Part shown: positions 18,369 to 27,354 of the stretch, in pieces
Layout: every line of letters starts with the position of its first letter
How positions within the stretch are numbered: the first letter of the stretch is position 1
Source: Segetibacter sp.
GTDB taxonomy: Bacteria > Bacteroidota > Bacteroidia > Chitinophagales > Chitinophagaceae
Assembly: GCF_025963695.1 (NCBI RefSeq)
Contig: NZ_JAOQAH010000063.1
Location: 1-64,000 of the forward strand
Direction of reading: 5' to 3'
DNA: 64,000 bases
Made by a program: the position numbers and the translations under genes
The notes under the pieces: model-generated
Databases searched by the model: none
Seen by the model: the letters and a program-made list of their open reading frames with translations, nothing else
What the model was told of the DNA's origin: nothing

Positions 18369-20462
18369 ATGAAAAACCTAACGCATTTTGCATTAGCAAT
18401 TCTACTGTTTTGCTCTTGCAGAAAAGTTGATCAATTAGCAACTCCGGGTAAAGTTGTACCGGAAGAAAACCAATCCTCTATTCAAAATCTTGGACACGTT
18501 TTCTCCGGTACAAACATCACCTGGAAAATTCACCCACTCAACGCCGGCAATGCTCCGCTTTTTACTTATCTGCCGAATCAAACCTCCGGCTACTGTCTTT
18601 TAATGATAGACAATGGCAAGATGGATGGCCTTACTCCTATTAATGCTTTTCGTTTTGTAGCTGTTAATATGCAAACAAATTCGTCAAAGATTATTGCGGT
18701 CAAGGGCACCGACGGTAATCCTGCAGATTATTCTTTTGGAAGGATCATAATGGGCATTTTTGGGATGGATAAAAAGTACTATGTAGCAACGCAAGGTTCT
18801 CCAACCGGTGGCGGCCATCTTATTCAATACGATCCTTTTACTCAAACAGCAATAGATCTTGGCAAACCATTTAAAAAAGGAAAATCTGCCCTCGACATCT
18901 ATACCTTAAACCTGGGTACCGATGGAGCGCTGTATGGTGGATCTTTTGGTGATGAAGGCGACGTAAAAACTTTCAGATACGATTATAAACGCTTTTCTGT
19001 TGACGCTCTTACACTCGATAACACCTCCCGCTACGTAACCAGCGTTTCAGGAGACAGCAAGTATACTTATGCTGTTTGCGGAAAAAACAATTGGTTCTTA
19101 TATGCAATCGACAGGGAAACAGGTGAAAAAAGAACTTTAAAAAGCAACGGCGGCAGTAGCATTTCTATAGATATTGCCAGCCATACCGATGCTCCTTATG
19201 CGCATTCCGTGGCCACACACTTTCGACTGTCGGGCTTCACTTCTACAGCTCTTAAAGAGTATGACAGGCCTATGACCGACCGGGTTATTTATGTTCCATA
19301 TTCAGAAACAGATGCTACTGTACCGCAGGTGTTTTGGAATGACGTTGACAAAAAAGTTGTGTACAAACTAAATAACGGTCAAACGGGTACTATCACCGTT
19401 AACAATTTGCAGGAAGATGTTTATCCTACCACAGGTCCCATGTTGTACTCTAATAATAAATTATACCTCGTCTGCTACAAGCAGGGATTGTTGGGGTCTT
19501 ACGCACAAAGTGAAGGTTTTAGAAAATTAGGCTGTACCAGCATGGGTATTCTAACCATGTTAATGCCACCTTCTTCAAGTACTGACGCAGGTAAAATATT
19601 TATGGCCGGTTATCCTAAAGGGGCGTTGTTGCAATACTCGCCTGTACAGGATTGGACGGTAAACCTGGCTGGATTTACAAATACGAGCAGCGGCTTTGCC
19701 ACTCCATCCTCTAACCCAAGGCAAAGTGCCTTTTTTCAGGATGCAGATGCTTCCGGTACAAATGGCTCCATGAGCTTGCTGGCTATTAAGTATACCAAAA
19801 GCGGTTATGTAGCAGGTGCCGGTAACAACGACCGTATAACGGTTTCCGGCGGGCGTGAACTCAGTATGGGTAGCTATAAGAATGGTGCAGTCCGTAACCT
19901 TTACTTGCCCGAATTCTCCCGTTACGAGTTTCAATCGATGTGCTTAACAAAAGATAGTAATTATGCGCTAATCGGAGCTGTACCTAAAAATGGTAAGATC
20001 CAAAGGTTGTATAAGTACAATCCGGTTACAAATAGTGTTGTCAAATCGTGGGATATACCCTTATGGGATGATTTGTATTCTCCTCTTAGTGTTTTGACTG
20101 ACGATTTACTCGTGGGCTTCTGCGGAGATACAGTGTTTATATTCGATCTTGTAACAGGACAGATCATATGGAAAGAGGTATTACACAAAAAGATCTATTC
20201 AATGACTCTCGGACCAGACAATTCAGTGTACATCAACTACATGAATTCGTCTGTATTTAACTACAGAATCATTAAATACAATTTTAACGTAGCCGATCGC
20301 TCCAACGTTAAGGCAACGACTACAATAGTTTCCGAATTGGAAGACCAGGATAGCAATGAAAGAAGCAAACCGTCAGGAATGTTAGTCGTTCCAAATGTAG
20401 TTGCAGGCAATTATGACTTATATATTTCTGGTCTGAATTCTTTATATCGCGTCAAAGTTTAA
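18369..20462 (+). CDS. Large lipoprotein, probable beta-propeller, function unknown
   Basis: 697 residues. LLFCSCRK near residue 17 is a lipobox, so the protein is lipid-anchored outside the cytoplasm. The rest shows repeated short beta-strand units with phrases such as YLPNQTSGYCLL, LYGGSFGDEGDV, YTYAVCGKNNWFLYAID, KLYLVCYKQGLLGSY and SVYINYMNSSVFNYRIIKY, which suggest a WD40- or PQQ-like propeller. I recognise no catalytic motif. It appears monocistronic and ends at a strong terminator (20491-20527). It could be a surface binding or sensing protein. Confidence 0.65.
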   Translation: MKNLTHFALAILLFCSCRKVDQLATPGKVVPEENQSSIQNLGHVFSGTNITWKIHPLNAGNAPLFTYLPNQTSGYCLLMIDNGKMDGLTPINAFRFVAVNMQTNSSKIIAVKGTDGNPADYSFGRIIMGIFGMDKKYYVATQGSPTGGGHLIQYDPFTQTAIDLGKPFKKGKSALDIYTLNLGTDGALYGGSFGDEGDVKTFRYDYKRFSVDALTLDNTSRYVTSVSGDSKYTYAVCGKNNWFLYAIDRETGEKRTLKSNGGSSISIDIASHTDAPYAHSVATHFRLSGFTSTALKEYDRPMTDRVIYVPYSETDATVPQVFWNDVDKKVVYKLNNGQTGTITVNNLQEDVYPTTGPMLYSNNKLYLVCYKQGLLGSYAQSEGFRKLGCTSMGILTMLMPPSSSTDAGKIFMAGYPKGALLQYSPVQDWTVNLAGFTNTSSGFATPSSNPRQSAFFQDADASGTNGSMSLLAIKYTKSGYVAGAGNNDRITVSGGRELSMGSYKNGAVRNLYLPEFSRYEFQSMCLTKDSNYALIGAVPKNGKIQRLYKYNPVTNSVVKSWDIPLWDDLYSPLSVLTDDLLVGFCGDTVFIFDLVTGQIIWKEVLHKKIYSMTLGPDNSVYINYMNSSVFNYRIIKYNFNVADRSNVKATTTIVSELEDQDSNERSKPSGMLVVPNVVAGNYDLYISGLNSLYRVKV

Positions 20463-20490
20463 AGGTTTTTATGGGTACGGATTATAGGAC

Positions 20491-20527
20491 GAGGCTGTCA
20501 CTGGGAAGTGGCAGTCTCACTTTTTTT
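20491..20527 (+). terminator. Rho-independent terminator of the large lipoprotein gene
   Basis: A 12-bp stem with two G-T pairs (20491-20502 with 20507-20518) around a GGGA loop, followed by AC and seven T. It starts 29 bp after the stop. It contains the GTG at 20508, which rules that codon out as start of the next gene. Confidence 0.88.
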
Positions 20528-20552
20528 ATCCTACTTTTGGCAAAAGCCAAAA

Positions 20553-21701
20553 GTGAAGATTAATAGTAAGCTGCCGAATGTTGGAACCACTGTTTTTACA
20601 ACAATGAGCCATTTGGCCACACAATACAATTCGGTTAATCTTGGACAAGGCTTCCCCGATTTTGACATGAGCCAGGACCTTGCCGAACTTGTAGCAAAAG
20701 CAATGAAAGATGGCCTAAACCAATATGCACCAATGGCTGGTTTACCTGTCTTGCTTGAACGATTATCAGAAAAAGTGTTAGACCTATACCAGGTAGAGGT
20801 AAATCCAATAACAGATATAACAATAACCCCGGGCGGCACCTATGCTATTTATACAGCCCTAACTACTGTTCTTGAGCCTGGTGATGAAGTCATTGTTTTT
20901 GAACCTGCCTATGACAGTTACATCCCAAATATTGAAATAAATGGAGCTGTTCCGGTATTAATTCCACTTGAGTTTCCCGGCTATTCAATACCGTGGGATA
21001 TTGTGAAAAGTAAGATCAATGAGAAGACAAAGATGATCATGATCAACTCCCCTCATAATCCCACGGGCAGTGTAATTACTTATGCTGATATTGAGCAATT
21101 AAGAGAAATAGTAAAAGGCACCAATATTTTTATCTTAAGCGACGAGGTGTACGAACACCTGATCTTTGACGGTTTACAGCACCAAAGTATCTTACGCTTT
21201 CCCGACTTGCTGGAACGGGCTTTTGTTTGCTTTTCTTTTGGCAAAACATTTCATAGTACCGGTTGGAAAATTGGTTATTGCATTTCATCTCCCTCCTTAA
21301 TGAAAGAATTTAGAAAGGTTCATCAATTTAATTGCTTTTCTGTTCACACCCCATCGCAGGTTGGTCTTGCAGGCTATTTGCTAAATAAGGATTCCTATAT
21401 CAACCTGGGGTCGTTTGTACAAAAGAAGAGAGACTATTTCGAGCAGTTAATGACCGCTACTATCTTCAAGCCATTGCCAAGTTATGGCAGCTACTTTCAA
21501 TGTTATAGCTACGAGGGTGTAAGTGAATTAAGTGACAAAGATTTAGCTGTTATATTAACTAAAGAATATGGGGTAACGCCCATACCTGTTTCTGCATTTT
21601 ACCAGGCAGGAACGGACAATAAAGTAATTAGGTTTTGTTTCTGCAAAAAAGAAGAAACATTAGATAAGGCTGTTGAAAAGCTTGTGCGATATAAAGGTTA
21701 A
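20553..21701 (+). CDS. PLP-dependent aminotransferase, methionine aminotransferase (YbdL) type
   Basis: 382 residues from the GTG at 20553. The frame is open further up, but that part overlaps the previous terminator. NSKLPNVGTTVFTTMSHLA, VNLGQGFPDFD, TPGGTYAIYTAL, INSPHNPTGSV, ILSDEVYEHLIFD and SFGKTFHSTGWKIGYC follow the E. coli YbdL pattern as I recall it. Fold type I PLP enzyme; the Schiff-base Lys is in SFGKTFHSTGWK and the carboxylate-binding Arg in KVIRFCFCK. YbdL prefers methionine, histidine and phenylalanine with 2-oxo acids, so a role in methionine salvage is possible. Cytoplasmic, apparently monocistronic. Confidence 0.85.
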   Translation: MKINSKLPNVGTTVFTTMSHLATQYNSVNLGQGFPDFDMSQDLAELVAKAMKDGLNQYAPMAGLPVLLERLSEKVLDLYQVEVNPITDITITPGGTYAIYTALTTVLEPGDEVIVFEPAYDSYIPNIEINGAVPVLIPLEFPGYSIPWDIVKSKINEKTKMIMINSPHNPTGSVITYADIEQLREIVKGTNIFILSDEVYEHLIFDGLQHQSILRFPDLLERAFVCFSFGKTFHSTGWKIGYCISSPSLMKEFRKVHQFNCFSVHTPSQVGLAGYLLNKDSYINLGSFVQKKRDYFEQLMTATIFKPLPSYGSYFQCYSYEGVSELSDKDLAVILTKEYGVTPIPVSAFYQAGTDNKVIRFCFCKKEETLDKAVEKLVRYKG

Positions 21702-21740
21702 GCTGATGTATTTAGGTTAGGATGCGATACAAATAAAAAA

Positions 21741-21767
21741 AACCTGTCATCAGATGAAAGGTTTTAA
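21741..21767. terminator. Hairpin between convergent aminotransferase and nhaA
   Basis: AAAACCT pairs with AGGTTTT, with an inner TCAT/ATGA stem. On the minus strand it is followed by a run of eight T, so it fits termination of nhaA. On the plus strand it ends in TTTT and could also serve the aminotransferase gene. Confidence 0.65.
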
Positions 21768-21913
21768 GAAACGTCCGTAAGGTTAGGAAGAAAAGGAAGG
21801 TTGTGTTTTTTAATTGCATTACAAATGTAGAAGACTTCGGACGTGCGCACTATTAAACTTCAATTAAACGGACTTAAATTCGCTATAAAGTATGTAGGGC
21901 TTTTAAGGAACGT

Positions 21914-23080
21914 TTAAGTTTTTACACTTCTCTTTACTATAAGTAAACCAGTAACAGCAGATAGGGCAGACCCGATCAAAATACTTAATTTAGAAGTAAT
22001 CATCAAATCATGATTGTCGAACGCCAGGTTACTGATAAACATAGACATCGTAAACCCTATTCCACCCAAAAATCCAATTCCTGTCAATGACTGTAAACTG
22101 ATGCCTTCCTGTAATGTTGCTTTTCCTGCTTTAATAAGCAAATACGGAAATGAAACAATTCCTGCTACTTTTCCTACAAACAAGCCCAAAATAATGCCGG
22201 CAGAGTTTGTATTTACAATGCTTTCAATAAAGTTACGAGGCAAGATGATGGCCGTATTAACCAATGCAAAAACGGGAATAATAATAAAAGCAACCGGCCG
22301 GTGTAAGAAGTGTTGTAATCGCAACGACACATTCTTTTCATCCTTTTTATTAAAGGGTACTGCGAAGGCAAGTAAAACACCCGATAAAGTTGCGTGAACC
22401 CCTGATTGTAAAAAACAATACCACATCAATAAACCTGGCAATAGATAAAATACCAAATTGGTTACCCGCATTCTATTAAAAGTTAAGAGCAGGCAAAAAA
22501 TTGCCAGCGCAACAAGCAGGTACATAAAAAAAATTGTTTTTGTATAAAAAAAAGCAATTACAACAATAGCCCCGATATCATCTATAATAGCTAACGCTGC
22601 TAGGAAAACTTTTACAGACGTAGGAATTTTATTACCAGCTAGTGCAAGCACACCTAAAGCAAATGCTATATCAGTGGCCATTGGTATGGCAAAACCAGCT
22701 TGGGATGGAGTGCCTTTATTTAATATAAAATGTATAAGGGAAGGAACAACCATACCGCCGACGGCTGCAGCAACGGGTAAAATCGCTTTTTTGATATCAG
22801 AGAGTTCTCCCACATAAATTTCCCTTTCCACCTCAAGCCCCACCATAAGAAAAAAGATTGCCATAAGGCCATCGTTCACCCATTGCTCAATACTGTAATT
22901 GAGAGATGCGTTGGCGAAGGAGAGATCCACTCTGGTGTGCATCAACTGAACATAACTTTCTCCAATAGGTGAATTGGCTATTGAAAGAGATATAACAGTA
23001 CAAAAAAGCAGTAGCACACCACCTACTTTTTCACTATCAAAAAACCCTTTAAAGAGGTCGAAGAACTTGTTACTCATCAA
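21914..23080 (-). CDS. nhaA: Na+/H+ antiporter NhaA
   Basis: 388 residues, the usual size, with about 12 membrane segments. It exchanges cytoplasmic sodium for external protons at the inner membrane. The TM4 motif ATDIAFALGVLAL with Asp137 and the TM5 motif AIIDDIGAIVVIA with Asp167 and Asp168 contain the ion-binding aspartates. FMVGLEVEREIYVGELSD-type sequence (FFLMVGLEVEREIYVGEL) and GFLGGIGFTMSMFISNLAF are also typical. The second Met may be the true start. Confidence 0.95.
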   Translation of the reverse strand: MMSNKFFDLFKGFFDSEKVGGVLLLFCTVISLSIANSPIGESYVQLMHTRVDLSFANASLNYSIEQWVNDGLMAIFFLMVGLEVEREIYVGELSDIKKAILPVAAAVGGMVVPSLIHFILNKGTPSQAGFAIPMATDIAFALGVLALAGNKIPTSVKVFLAALAIIDDIGAIVVIAFFYTKTIFFMYLLVALAIFCLLLTFNRMRVTNLVFYLLPGLLMWYCFLQSGVHATLSGVLLAFAVPFNKKDEKNVSLRLQHFLHRPVAFIIIPVFALVNTAIILPRNFIESIVNTNSAGIILGLFVGKVAGIVSFPYLLIKAGKATLQEGISLQSLTGIGFLGGIGFTMSMFISNLAFDNHDLMITSKLSILIGSALSAVTGLLIVKRSVKT

Positions 23081-23146
23081 TTGAATGTTCTTTTACAGCT
23101 GTTGCAATTAAATACATTGGATATACAGTAAAATTATTAACTGAAA

Positions 23147-23166
23147 GAAGAAGTGAGTGACACAAC
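23147..23166 (-). repeat. Dispersed 20-bp element, copy 6 (subfamily A)
   Basis: Minus strand: GTTGTGTCACTCACTTCTTC followed by TTTC. The 14 leading bases match the consensus; the last six are diverged. It lies between sixA and nhaA, which read the same way. Confidence 0.8.
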
Positions 23167-23216
23167 AATGACGCTATGGAAGACTGATGCATGAGCCCAA
23201 AAAAAAGAACAGACAA

Positions 23217-23708
23217 TTATTGATCGGCTTTGGGATAATCAAAGAACCAGAACTCTTTCGTTGCCGCTTCAAAATCTACCCACTTTTTTATATCTGCCTT
23301 TACAGCAAAAACAGCACAGGTGGGCATATTGTCGATAATAGTGGACGTAAGTCTATTTGCAAAAGCTGTGATGCCGGGGTTATGAGAAAACAGGGCTACA
23401 TTTTTCAGATCGCCATCAAGGCCGTCTATTGCATTAAAAAAATCAATTACCCCAGCTTCATATAGTGCCGGAATAACAATAATGTTCTTTTTCTTTTTAT
23501 CATATACATCTGCAAAATAAGCAGCTGTACTAATCGCTCTTTTTGCAGGACTGCTTACAAAAGCATCAATTTTAATGTCTTTTTTTAAAAGCCTTTTGGC
23601 CATTGCCGGCGCGTCTGTTTCTCCACGATGATTAAGGGGGCGATCAAAGTCTTTAACATTAAAATCCCAACTACTTTTAGCGTGGCGTATGAGAAGGATT
23701 GATTTCAT
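23217..23708 (-). CDS. sixA: SixA-type histidine phosphatase
   Basis: 163 residues from the ATG at 23708 (MKSILLIRHAKSSWD); the upstream extension overlaps the next gene and is not typical. The RHA motif (phospho-acceptor His9), RPLNHRGETDAPAMAKRL, VSSPAKRAISTA and LFSHNPGITAF match the SixA branch of the histidine phosphatase superfamily. SixA removes phosphate from phosphohistidine, known in E. coli for ArcB and the nitrogen PTS. It starts 2 bp from the stop of the DUF4422 gene, so the two are probably co-transcribed. Confidence 0.87.
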   Translation of the reverse strand: MKSILLIRHAKSSWDFNVKDFDRPLNHRGETDAPAMAKRLLKKDIKIDAFVSSPAKRAISTAAYFADVYDKKKKNIIVIPALYEAGVIDFFNAIDGLDGDLKNVALFSHNPGITAFANRLTSTIIDNMPTCAVFAVKADIKKWVDFEAATKEFWFFDYPKADQ

Positions 23709-23710
23709 AA

Positions 23711-24508
23711 TCAGGAAATATGAGCAATGGGAAGGTAACAAACCTTTTGCCCTCTTTTTTCCCAATGATACACATAAACGTTTAATAATCTCTCAGACAG
23801 GTTTCCAAATATTCTGAGAACAGCCTCGTCATCATCATTTTGGAGGTTCTTTTTTACCTCGAAAAGAATTGCGAATAGCCATGTAAGATAACCATCCCAA
23901 AAGTTCCAGCTAGCAATAAGCATATTATACCACGAACAGGTCATTCCATCCAATACATGCTTCAAGCTCTCCACGTAATCGGGGTAAAGGTTTGCTACGG
24001 CTTTCTCAGTTGCAACCCATGACTCTGCGCCATGATCTTTTATATACTGCTTCTTAACGCTCCACCTTTTTAGCTTTATAAAGCGGTAGGGGATAGGTAA
24101 AATAACCTTGCCTTTTTCCAATTCTGCCCCTATCGTACTGAGAAGTCGTGGGGTGAAAATTTTTTTAAAGGCTTTATCAGGATTGTCTAAAAAATACACT
24201 TTTCGAAAAGGGAACCAGCCCGAATGCAGTGAAAAATACCTGCGGTAATGACAGAGGCCCCAATATGGCAACTGTTGTGAAGAATAATTTTTCCAGATAT
24301 AGTAGATGACAGTGAGTTCAGAAAAATATGGGTTGAGGTGTGAAATATTATCACCGGTATTATCTGTTTCTATGTTAAGATCGAGGGGTGAGGTGGCTTT
24401 GCCTGCATGTATGGGTCGAACGAAAGGTACCTCAGGAACAGGAAATGCTTTATGATACGTACTAAATAAAGTAAACGGCAAATGTCCGCCTGCTATGTTT
24501 CTACTCAT
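23711..24508 (-). CDS. DUF4422 family protein, glycosyltransferase-like
   Basis: 265 residues. The features of DUF4422 are clear: an early YHKAF, an N-terminal acidic Gly-rich region, DNISHLNPYFSELTVIYYIWKN and YWGLCHYRRYF. Members occur in capsule and exopolysaccharide loci and are thought to be glycosyltransferases, but no activity can be proved here. No polysaccharide genes adjoin; it is followed by sixA at 2 bp. A 14-bp perfect palindrome lies just before its start. Confidence 0.78.
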   Translation of the reverse strand: MSRNIAGGHLPFTLFSTYHKAFPVPEVPFVRPIHAGKATSPLDLNIETDNTGDNISHLNPYFSELTVIYYIWKNYSSQQLPYWGLCHYRRYFSLHSGWFPFRKVYFLDNPDKAFKKIFTPRLLSTIGAELEKGKVILPIPYRFIKLKRWSVKKQYIKDHGAESWVATEKAVANLYPDYVESLKHVLDGMTCSWYNMLIASWNFWDGYLTWLFAILFEVKKNLQNDDDEAVLRIFGNLSERLLNVYVYHWEKRGQKVCYLPIAHIS

Positions 24509-24511
24509 TAA

Positions 24512-24525
24512 TAAAACATGTTTTA
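24512..24525. promoter_or_regulatory. 14-bp perfect palindrome before the DUF4422 start codon
   Basis: TAAAACATGTTTTA lies 3 bp upstream of the start codon on the minus strand. It could be an operator or a translational control site. Being AT-rich, it may also arise by chance. Confidence 0.35.
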
Positions 24526-24582
24526 CCGTATCTAGTCGAAATACCTCTTCTACTTATATAGAATAACCTCAGGCAACCCGGT

Positions 24583-26430
24583 TTAGTACCCCCTTGAATT
24601 GCTGCCCTCGATATAATTTATAAAAGCCTTATTTACCACCTTATTTCCTCCCGGTGTGGGATAGTTGCCCGTAAAGTACCAGTCGCCGGTATTTGTAGGA
24701 CAACTTGCATGCAAATCCTCAATAGTCTGGTAGATAACTTCAACCGGGAAGTTAATATCATCAGGGGTGATAAGTTGGGCAATTTTTCCAGAGATTTCCT
24801 CGGTAGTGAAAGGCTTGTATACCTGCCTTACCACATTTTCCAGATGTAACTCGTTGCATTGTTGCAATTGGAGGCACTTTTGATATAAATCCTGTAACAA
24901 CATTTCCTGGCCGGTTTCCTTCAACAATTCTACGGCTGCTCTAAATGCAATAAAATCGCCTAGCTTACTCATATCAATGCCGTAACAATCAGGATAGCGA
25001 ATTTGCGGGGCGGAGGAAACAACTATAATTTTTCTAGGACCTAACCTTGAAAGCATTTTTACAATACTTTCTTTAAGTGTGGTACCACGTACTATAGAGT
25101 CGTCTATAACAACTAAAGTATCTTCTCCTTTACGAACCGTTCCATAAGTAATGTCGTATACGTGCTGAACCATTTCGTTCCGGTTAGCATCTTCTGTTAT
25201 AAAGGTTCGAAGCTTCACATCTTTTATGGCGATTTTTTCCTGGCGTATTTTACGATTAATCATCGTTGCCAGCTTTTCTTCGGTTACCTCATTTCCCCAA
25301 CTTAAAATACGCTGCACCTTTATTTGGTTCAGGTAATCTTCCATTCCCTTGCACATGCCGTAGTACGCAATTTCAGCCGTATTAGGAATGTAAGAAAAAA
25401 TGGTGTCTTTTAAGTTATAGCTTACGGCTTCCAATACCGCTTTGCTTAAGTGATGCCCCAGGGCTATTCTTTCCCGATAAATTTTTTCATCACTGCCCCG
25501 CGAGAAATAAATTCTCTCAAAACTGCAGGCGCGTCTTTCTTTTACATCCAGCACCTGTTCTACTTTGTATTCTCCATGCGCCTTAACCATTAGTGCATTA
25601 CCGGGAGGTAATTCATGCACTTCATTCTCACCTACATTAAAAGCGGTTCTGATCGCTGCTCTTTCACTTCCCGCAACAATAACTTCATCATCTATATAGT
25701 AATAAGCGGGGCGAATACCGTTCGCATCTCTCAAAACAAAACTATCACCATTACCAATCAACCCTCCAATGGTATAGCCGCCATCGAAAAGTGAAGCAGA
25801 CTCTCTTAAAACAGACGCAAGGTCTAGTTTATCCGGGTTTTCAGTATCGGCTTTTACAAGAAAATGGTGAATCACCTCAAGCATGGCAGCAAGGTCACTC
25901 TGTTTAGAAAACGTTCCAGGGTCGAAGCCGATGTGCTTATATAATTCTTCTGTATTTACGAGGTTAAAGTTGCCTGCAAGCGCCAGGTTGCGGGCTGGTA
26001 TCACCTCTCGGCGAATAAAGGGATGGCAAAAGTCGGCATTATTCTTTCCCTGTGTTCCATACCGTAAATGACCTAGTAGAAGTTCGCCCAGAAAAGGAAG
26101 GTGACCTTTTAATAGTCCGGGATGTTGTTTTATGGTAGGCTGAAACTTTTCAAGCTCGGCAACTTCTTTCCCGATCGTTGCAAAAAGATCGGCAATTGAT
26201 TGGGGAGCCACACTCCTAATCCTATGCATAAAGGGATAGCCCGGTTCTACATTTAGTTTTACCGCTGCCATTCCTGCCCCGTCCTGCCCGCGGTTGTGTT
26301 GCTTTTCCATTAGCAGGTACAACTTATTAAGGCCGTAAAGAACAGTGCCGTATTTCTGAAGATAATACGAGAAAGGCTTTCGTAAACGTATGAATGCAAG
26401 ACCGCATTCATGTTTTATGTCATCACTCAT
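24583..26430 (-). CDS. purF: Amidophosphoribosyltransferase-like protein, long form
   Basis: 615 residues from the ATG at 26430 (MSDDIKHECGLAF); the ten upstream codons add nothing conserved. Cys9 is the likely glutamine amidotransferase nucleophile; it is followed by HNRGQDGAGM and LLLGHLRYGTQG. The PRPP motif VVIDDSIVRGTTLKES is at about residues 441-456. It would make phosphoribosylamine from PRPP and glutamine, the first step of purine synthesis. Standard PurF is about 470-510 residues; this one has roughly 100 extra C-terminal residues (after LQDLYQKCLQ), as in a long form found in Bacteroidota, so a second short PurF may exist elsewhere. Confidence 0.8.
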   Translation of the reverse strand: MSDDIKHECGLAFIRLRKPFSYYLQKYGTVLYGLNKLYLLMEKQHNRGQDGAGMAAVKLNVEPGYPFMHRIRSVAPQSIADLFATIGKEVAELEKFQPTIKQHPGLLKGHLPFLGELLLGHLRYGTQGKNNADFCHPFIRREVIPARNLALAGNFNLVNTEELYKHIGFDPGTFSKQSDLAAMLEVIHHFLVKADTENPDKLDLASVLRESASLFDGGYTIGGLIGNGDSFVLRDANGIRPAYYYIDDEVIVAGSERAAIRTAFNVGENEVHELPPGNALMVKAHGEYKVEQVLDVKERRACSFERIYFSRGSDEKIYRERIALGHHLSKAVLEAVSYNLKDTIFSYIPNTAEIAYYGMCKGMEDYLNQIKVQRILSWGNEVTEEKLATMINRKIRQEKIAIKDVKLRTFITEDANRNEMVQHVYDITYGTVRKGEDTLVVIDDSIVRGTTLKESIVKMLSRLGPRKIIVVSSAPQIRYPDCYGIDMSKLGDFIAFRAAVELLKETGQEMLLQDLYQKCLQLQQCNELHLENVVRQVYKPFTTEEISGKIAQLITPDDINFPVEVIYQTIEDLHASCPTNTGDWYFTGNYPTPGGNKVVNKAFINYIEGSNSRGY

Positions 26431-26480
26431 GGTAGTATTAAAGGAACAACGAAGGTACAACTCCGAAACAAAATATTTAC

Positions 26481-27038
26481 TTAATTAGGCTTTACACTAC
26501 AAATGCGATCGGCAAGCCAAAGAAATTCAGTTATAAAAGTATGTACAGAGTTATAAAATGACTCATCAACTAGGTTGCCTGCTGCGTCAAATTTCTTGTC
26601 TACCTGGGGAGTAATCAGCATATATGGGCTCGGAATTCCAAACAGTGCCCCTATTAATAACTGCAACTGCTGGCTGGCTCTCATTCCTCCCATCGACCCG
26701 GTAGACGCTGTTACTATACCAAAAGCTTTATGAAATTGTTTTGGAAAATGGTCAAACAGGTTTTTCATCGAAGGGGTGTAACTGCCGTTGTATTCGGGGG
26801 TTACGATTATAAAAGCATGTGCATCAAACATTCGTTTTGCCAGCGGCTTATAATGTTCCGGGGTATTTTCAACTGAAGAGTATACCTGTTCCTGAAGTGT
26901 TGGAAAATTCCATTCGCGAACATCGAGTATATTAACACTGTAAGAAGTCTTTTGCTGTAGAGCCTTTTGCAAGAAAACAGCCAGTCTAAACGTTGTACTT
27001 CCTTTCCGCGGACTTCCCGAAACGATCTCAATATTCAT
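26481..27038 (-). CDS. NADPH-dependent FMN reductase family protein
   Basis: 185 residues, flavodoxin-like fold (PF03358). The phosphate-binding loop is SGSPRKGSTTFRL at the N-terminus, and TPEYNGSYTPSMKNLFDHF and STGSMGGMRASQQLQ are the signature segments of the ChrR/SsuE-like quinone or FMN reductases. Cytoplasmic redox enzyme, possibly for quinone detoxification; substrate unknown. It lies 50 bp upstream of the purF-like gene on the same strand. Confidence 0.85.
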   Translation of the reverse strand: MNIEIVSGSPRKGSTTFRLAVFLQKALQQKTSYSVNILDVREWNFPTLQEQVYSSVENTPEHYKPLAKRMFDAHAFIIVTPEYNGSYTPSMKNLFDHFPKQFHKAFGIVTASTGSMGGMRASQQLQLLIGALFGIPSPYMLITPQVDKKFDAAGNLVDESFYNSVHTFITEFLWLADRICSVKPN

Positions 27039-27081
27039 TGCTATTTTTTTTGCGACCTACAGTTGAACTTCCGTCAACATT

Positions 27082-27101
27082 GTTGTGTCACTCACTTGTA
27101 C
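27082..27101 (+). repeat. Dispersed 20-bp element, copy 7 (subfamily A consensus)
   Basis: GTTGTGTCACTCACTTGTAC followed by TTTTTACGCG. It is preceded by AACAT and an inverted GTTGA/TCAAC pair. Its orientation is opposite to the flanking minus-strand genes. Confidence 0.92.
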
Positions 27102-27354
27102 TTTTTACGCGTCTATCACCAATTATACAACACTCTAATAATATTAACTCCAAAAAAAGGTGCTATCGGTGCATTGCGCCTGTATAACAACAAATCTGCT
27201 TTCTTGTTTTGGTTTTATTTAAAAGACAATACTTCTCCAACTATTAAGACCCTAATTGCCCGGTTTTGATAATTGGAGAAGCAAAATGAGAAACCAATTA
27301 AAAGCAGAACTGCCCGTTTACGTCGTCTGCTTTATACTTAATCACTTTTTACAT

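Noticed and set aside
20508..20552. Upstream start of the aminotransferase
   Set aside because: The GTG at 20508 lies within the stem of the preceding terminator; the GTG at 20553 fits the family N-terminus.
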